Source of the DNA: an uncultured Fretibacterium sp.
Lineage (GTDB): Bacteria; Synergistota; Synergistia; Synergistales; Aminobacteriaceae
Length of the DNA: 5,173 bases
NCBI RefSeq assembly: GCF_938040765.1
Contig: NZ_CALIAA010000151.1
Coordinates: forward strand, 1 to 5,173
Direction of reading: 5' to 3'
The translations under genes were made by a program, and so were the position numbers. Positions 1-5,173 of this stretch are shown here, piece by piece. The notes beneath the pieces are model-generated. The model saw only the letters and a program-made list of their open reading frames with translations, was not told the DNA's origin and ran no database searches. Positions within the stretch are counted from its first letter, which is position 1, and every line of letters begins with the position of its first letter.

Positions 1-1
1 C

Positions 2-124
2 GTAAACCCGGACGGGACCCTGAACTTTGTCCCGACCCCTGGCTTCACCGGCACGGCCATCATCACCTACACCATCTCCGATGGGAACGGCGGTACCGCC
101 ACCTCCACGGTGACCGTGAGTGTG
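2..124 (+). other. C-terminal half of a bacterial Ig/cadherin-like repeat domain
   Basis: The 41 codons carry the hallmark pattern of these repeats: NPDGTL, an FVPTPGFTGTA turn, ITYTISDGNGG and a final T/V-rich beta strand. The pattern fits the Big_9/cadherin-like tandem repeat families; which Pfam family it belongs to cannot be settled by eye. The N-terminal half of the domain is outside the window, so further copies may lie to the left. Confidence 0.82.
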
Positions 125-595
125 CAGCCGCCACACGGCGGTCCCGGGACGCACAGGCCAAGCCCTGCGCATCCCCACGTGCCGGCAGCGCCCTCTGCGC
201 CTTCTGCACCTGCCCCACGGCCGCCCTTTGGTTCCACCGGCCTGCACATCCTGTACGGCGGCCCGGCCAGCCATGGCCCGGGTGCCGGCCCCTGGTCGGG
301 CGGACAGACGGCTGCAGGGCCTGAGGCCGCTTTTGCCGGAACAGGGGCAGAGGGCACGGAAACGCCCCGCATGCTTGGCCTGGACACGAGCCTCGATTTT
401 GACCACAATGGGGATCAGCTCGTGGGCACGGAGATCAGCCAGTACATCCACGACACCGTCAACCACACCTGGGAGCGGGTTGAGCGCTGGTACGGCACGG
501 GCACGCCCGGCGCCGAACTGCTCCGCTATGACGCCCTGGGCGGGGCTCAGGATCCCTTCAACGGCTTCCACAGCCCGATCGAGAGCAGGATGCTG
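2..595 (+). CDS. Large secreted or surface protein with Ig/cadherin-like repeat, partial (start missing, true end lost at junction)
   Basis: The frame enters from the left edge. Codons 1-41 match the second half of a bacterial Ig/cadherin-like repeat of the kind found in tandem in large adhesins: DGTLNFVPTPGFTG, then the ITYTISDGNGG core and an alternating T/V final strand (TSTVTVSV). Next come about 80 residues rich in Pro, Ala and Gly, with PSAPSAPAPRPP, which looks like a flexible extracellular linker. From about position 371 the composition changes to an acidic, aromatic-containing segment with DFDHNGDQLVGTE and then HTWERVERWYG; I do not recognise this domain. I see no LPXTG motif, membrane helix or autotransporter end. 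The natural stop is not visible: the same frame stays open through the antisense of rpoC to a TGA at 4391-4393, but that part has no independent coding support. The visible piece is probably the C-terminal region of a much longer calcium-dependent adhesin-like protein. Surface location is inferred from the repeat family. Confidence 0.75.
125..370 (+). other. Pro/Ala/Gly-rich low-complexity linker in the surface protein
   Basis: About 82 codons dominated by Pro, Ala, Gly, Ser and His sit between the Ig-like repeat and the terminal segment. The stretch includes PAAPSAPSAPAPRPP and a later Gly/Ala-rich part (GPGAGPWSGGQ). It has no hydrophobic run long enough for a membrane helix. A flexible spacer is the simplest reading. 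Confidence 0.6.
371..592 (+). other. Unrecognised C-terminal segment with an EF-hand-like acidic loop
   Basis: The segment opens with MLGLDTSLDFDHNGDQLV. Positions 395-433 encode Asp-x-Asp-x-Asn-Gly-Asp followed by Glu, similar to an EF-hand or dockerin-type calcium loop. The acidic end residue falls at position 13 rather than 12, so the match is imperfect. A likely amphipathic helix with several aromatic residues follows (HTWERVERWYG), then a Gly-rich stretch (ALGGAQDPFNGF). The last few codons may belong to either side of the junction. Calcium binding is inference. Confidence 0.4.

Positions 596-604
<9 letters not shown>
580..604. other. Junction joining the surface-protein gene to the truncated 3' end of rpoC
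   Basis: To the right of about 596, the minus strand reads as RpoC (SAASFQQTAQIL). To the left, the expected continuation (TEAA... followed by the LKENVI...PAGTG block) is replaced by QHPALDR, which has no RpoC character. The plus-strand surface-protein reading is plausible up to about the same place. There is no stop codon, terminator or spacer for either gene, which normal convergent genes would have. No inverted repeat, target-site duplication or IS end is apparent here. The exact breakpoint is uncertain by perhaps 20 bases. Confidence 0.8.

Positions 605-5173
<4,569 letters not shown>

Noticed and set aside
67..408. Minus-strand 113-codon open frame opposite the surface-protein gene
   Set aside because: The plus strand here has a clear Ig-like repeat signature. 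The minus translation is low-complexity Gly/Ala/Pro with no recognisable domain.

Overview
The window is almost entirely protein-coding and holds two incomplete genes reading toward each other with no intergenic DNA between them. From the right edge down to about position 596, the minus strand encodes most of RpoC, the beta' subunit of bacterial RNA polymerase. About 1,526 codons are visible without a stop. The N-terminal ~115 residues (including the first zinc site) lie beyond the right edge. From position 2 to about 595, the plus strand encodes the C-terminal part of a large secreted or surface protein: the end of a bacterial Ig/cadherin-like repeat, a Pro/Ala/Gly-rich linker, and an unrecognised segment with an EF-hand-like acidic loop.

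The organism is a GC-rich bacterium. RpoC lacks the trigger-loop insertion (SI3) of Proteobacteria and has a Firmicutes-like trigger-loop sequence. It carries a moderate insertion near the N-terminus and a very large one (about 310 extra residues) just before the C-terminal GITKA...SFLSAASF block. My best guess is Synergistota or a related diderm lineage, but this rests on recalled family features and is uncertain.

The most striking point is the junction near position 596. RpoC is recognisable up to SAASFQQTAQIL, then homology stops abruptly without a stop codon. The last conserved block of beta' (the LKENVI...PAGTG region) is absent and is replaced by the antisense of the surface-protein gene. 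Because beta' is essential and this end is conserved across bacteria, an assembly or cloning chimera is the most likely explanation. A real rearrangement accompanied by an intact second rpoC is less likely.

I found no RNA genes, mobile elements, CRISPR arrays, promoters or terminators, and I see no convincing undescribed multi-gene system. The points worth following up are the junction, the two RpoC insertions and the repeated small modules within them, and the unassigned C-terminal segment of the surface protein.
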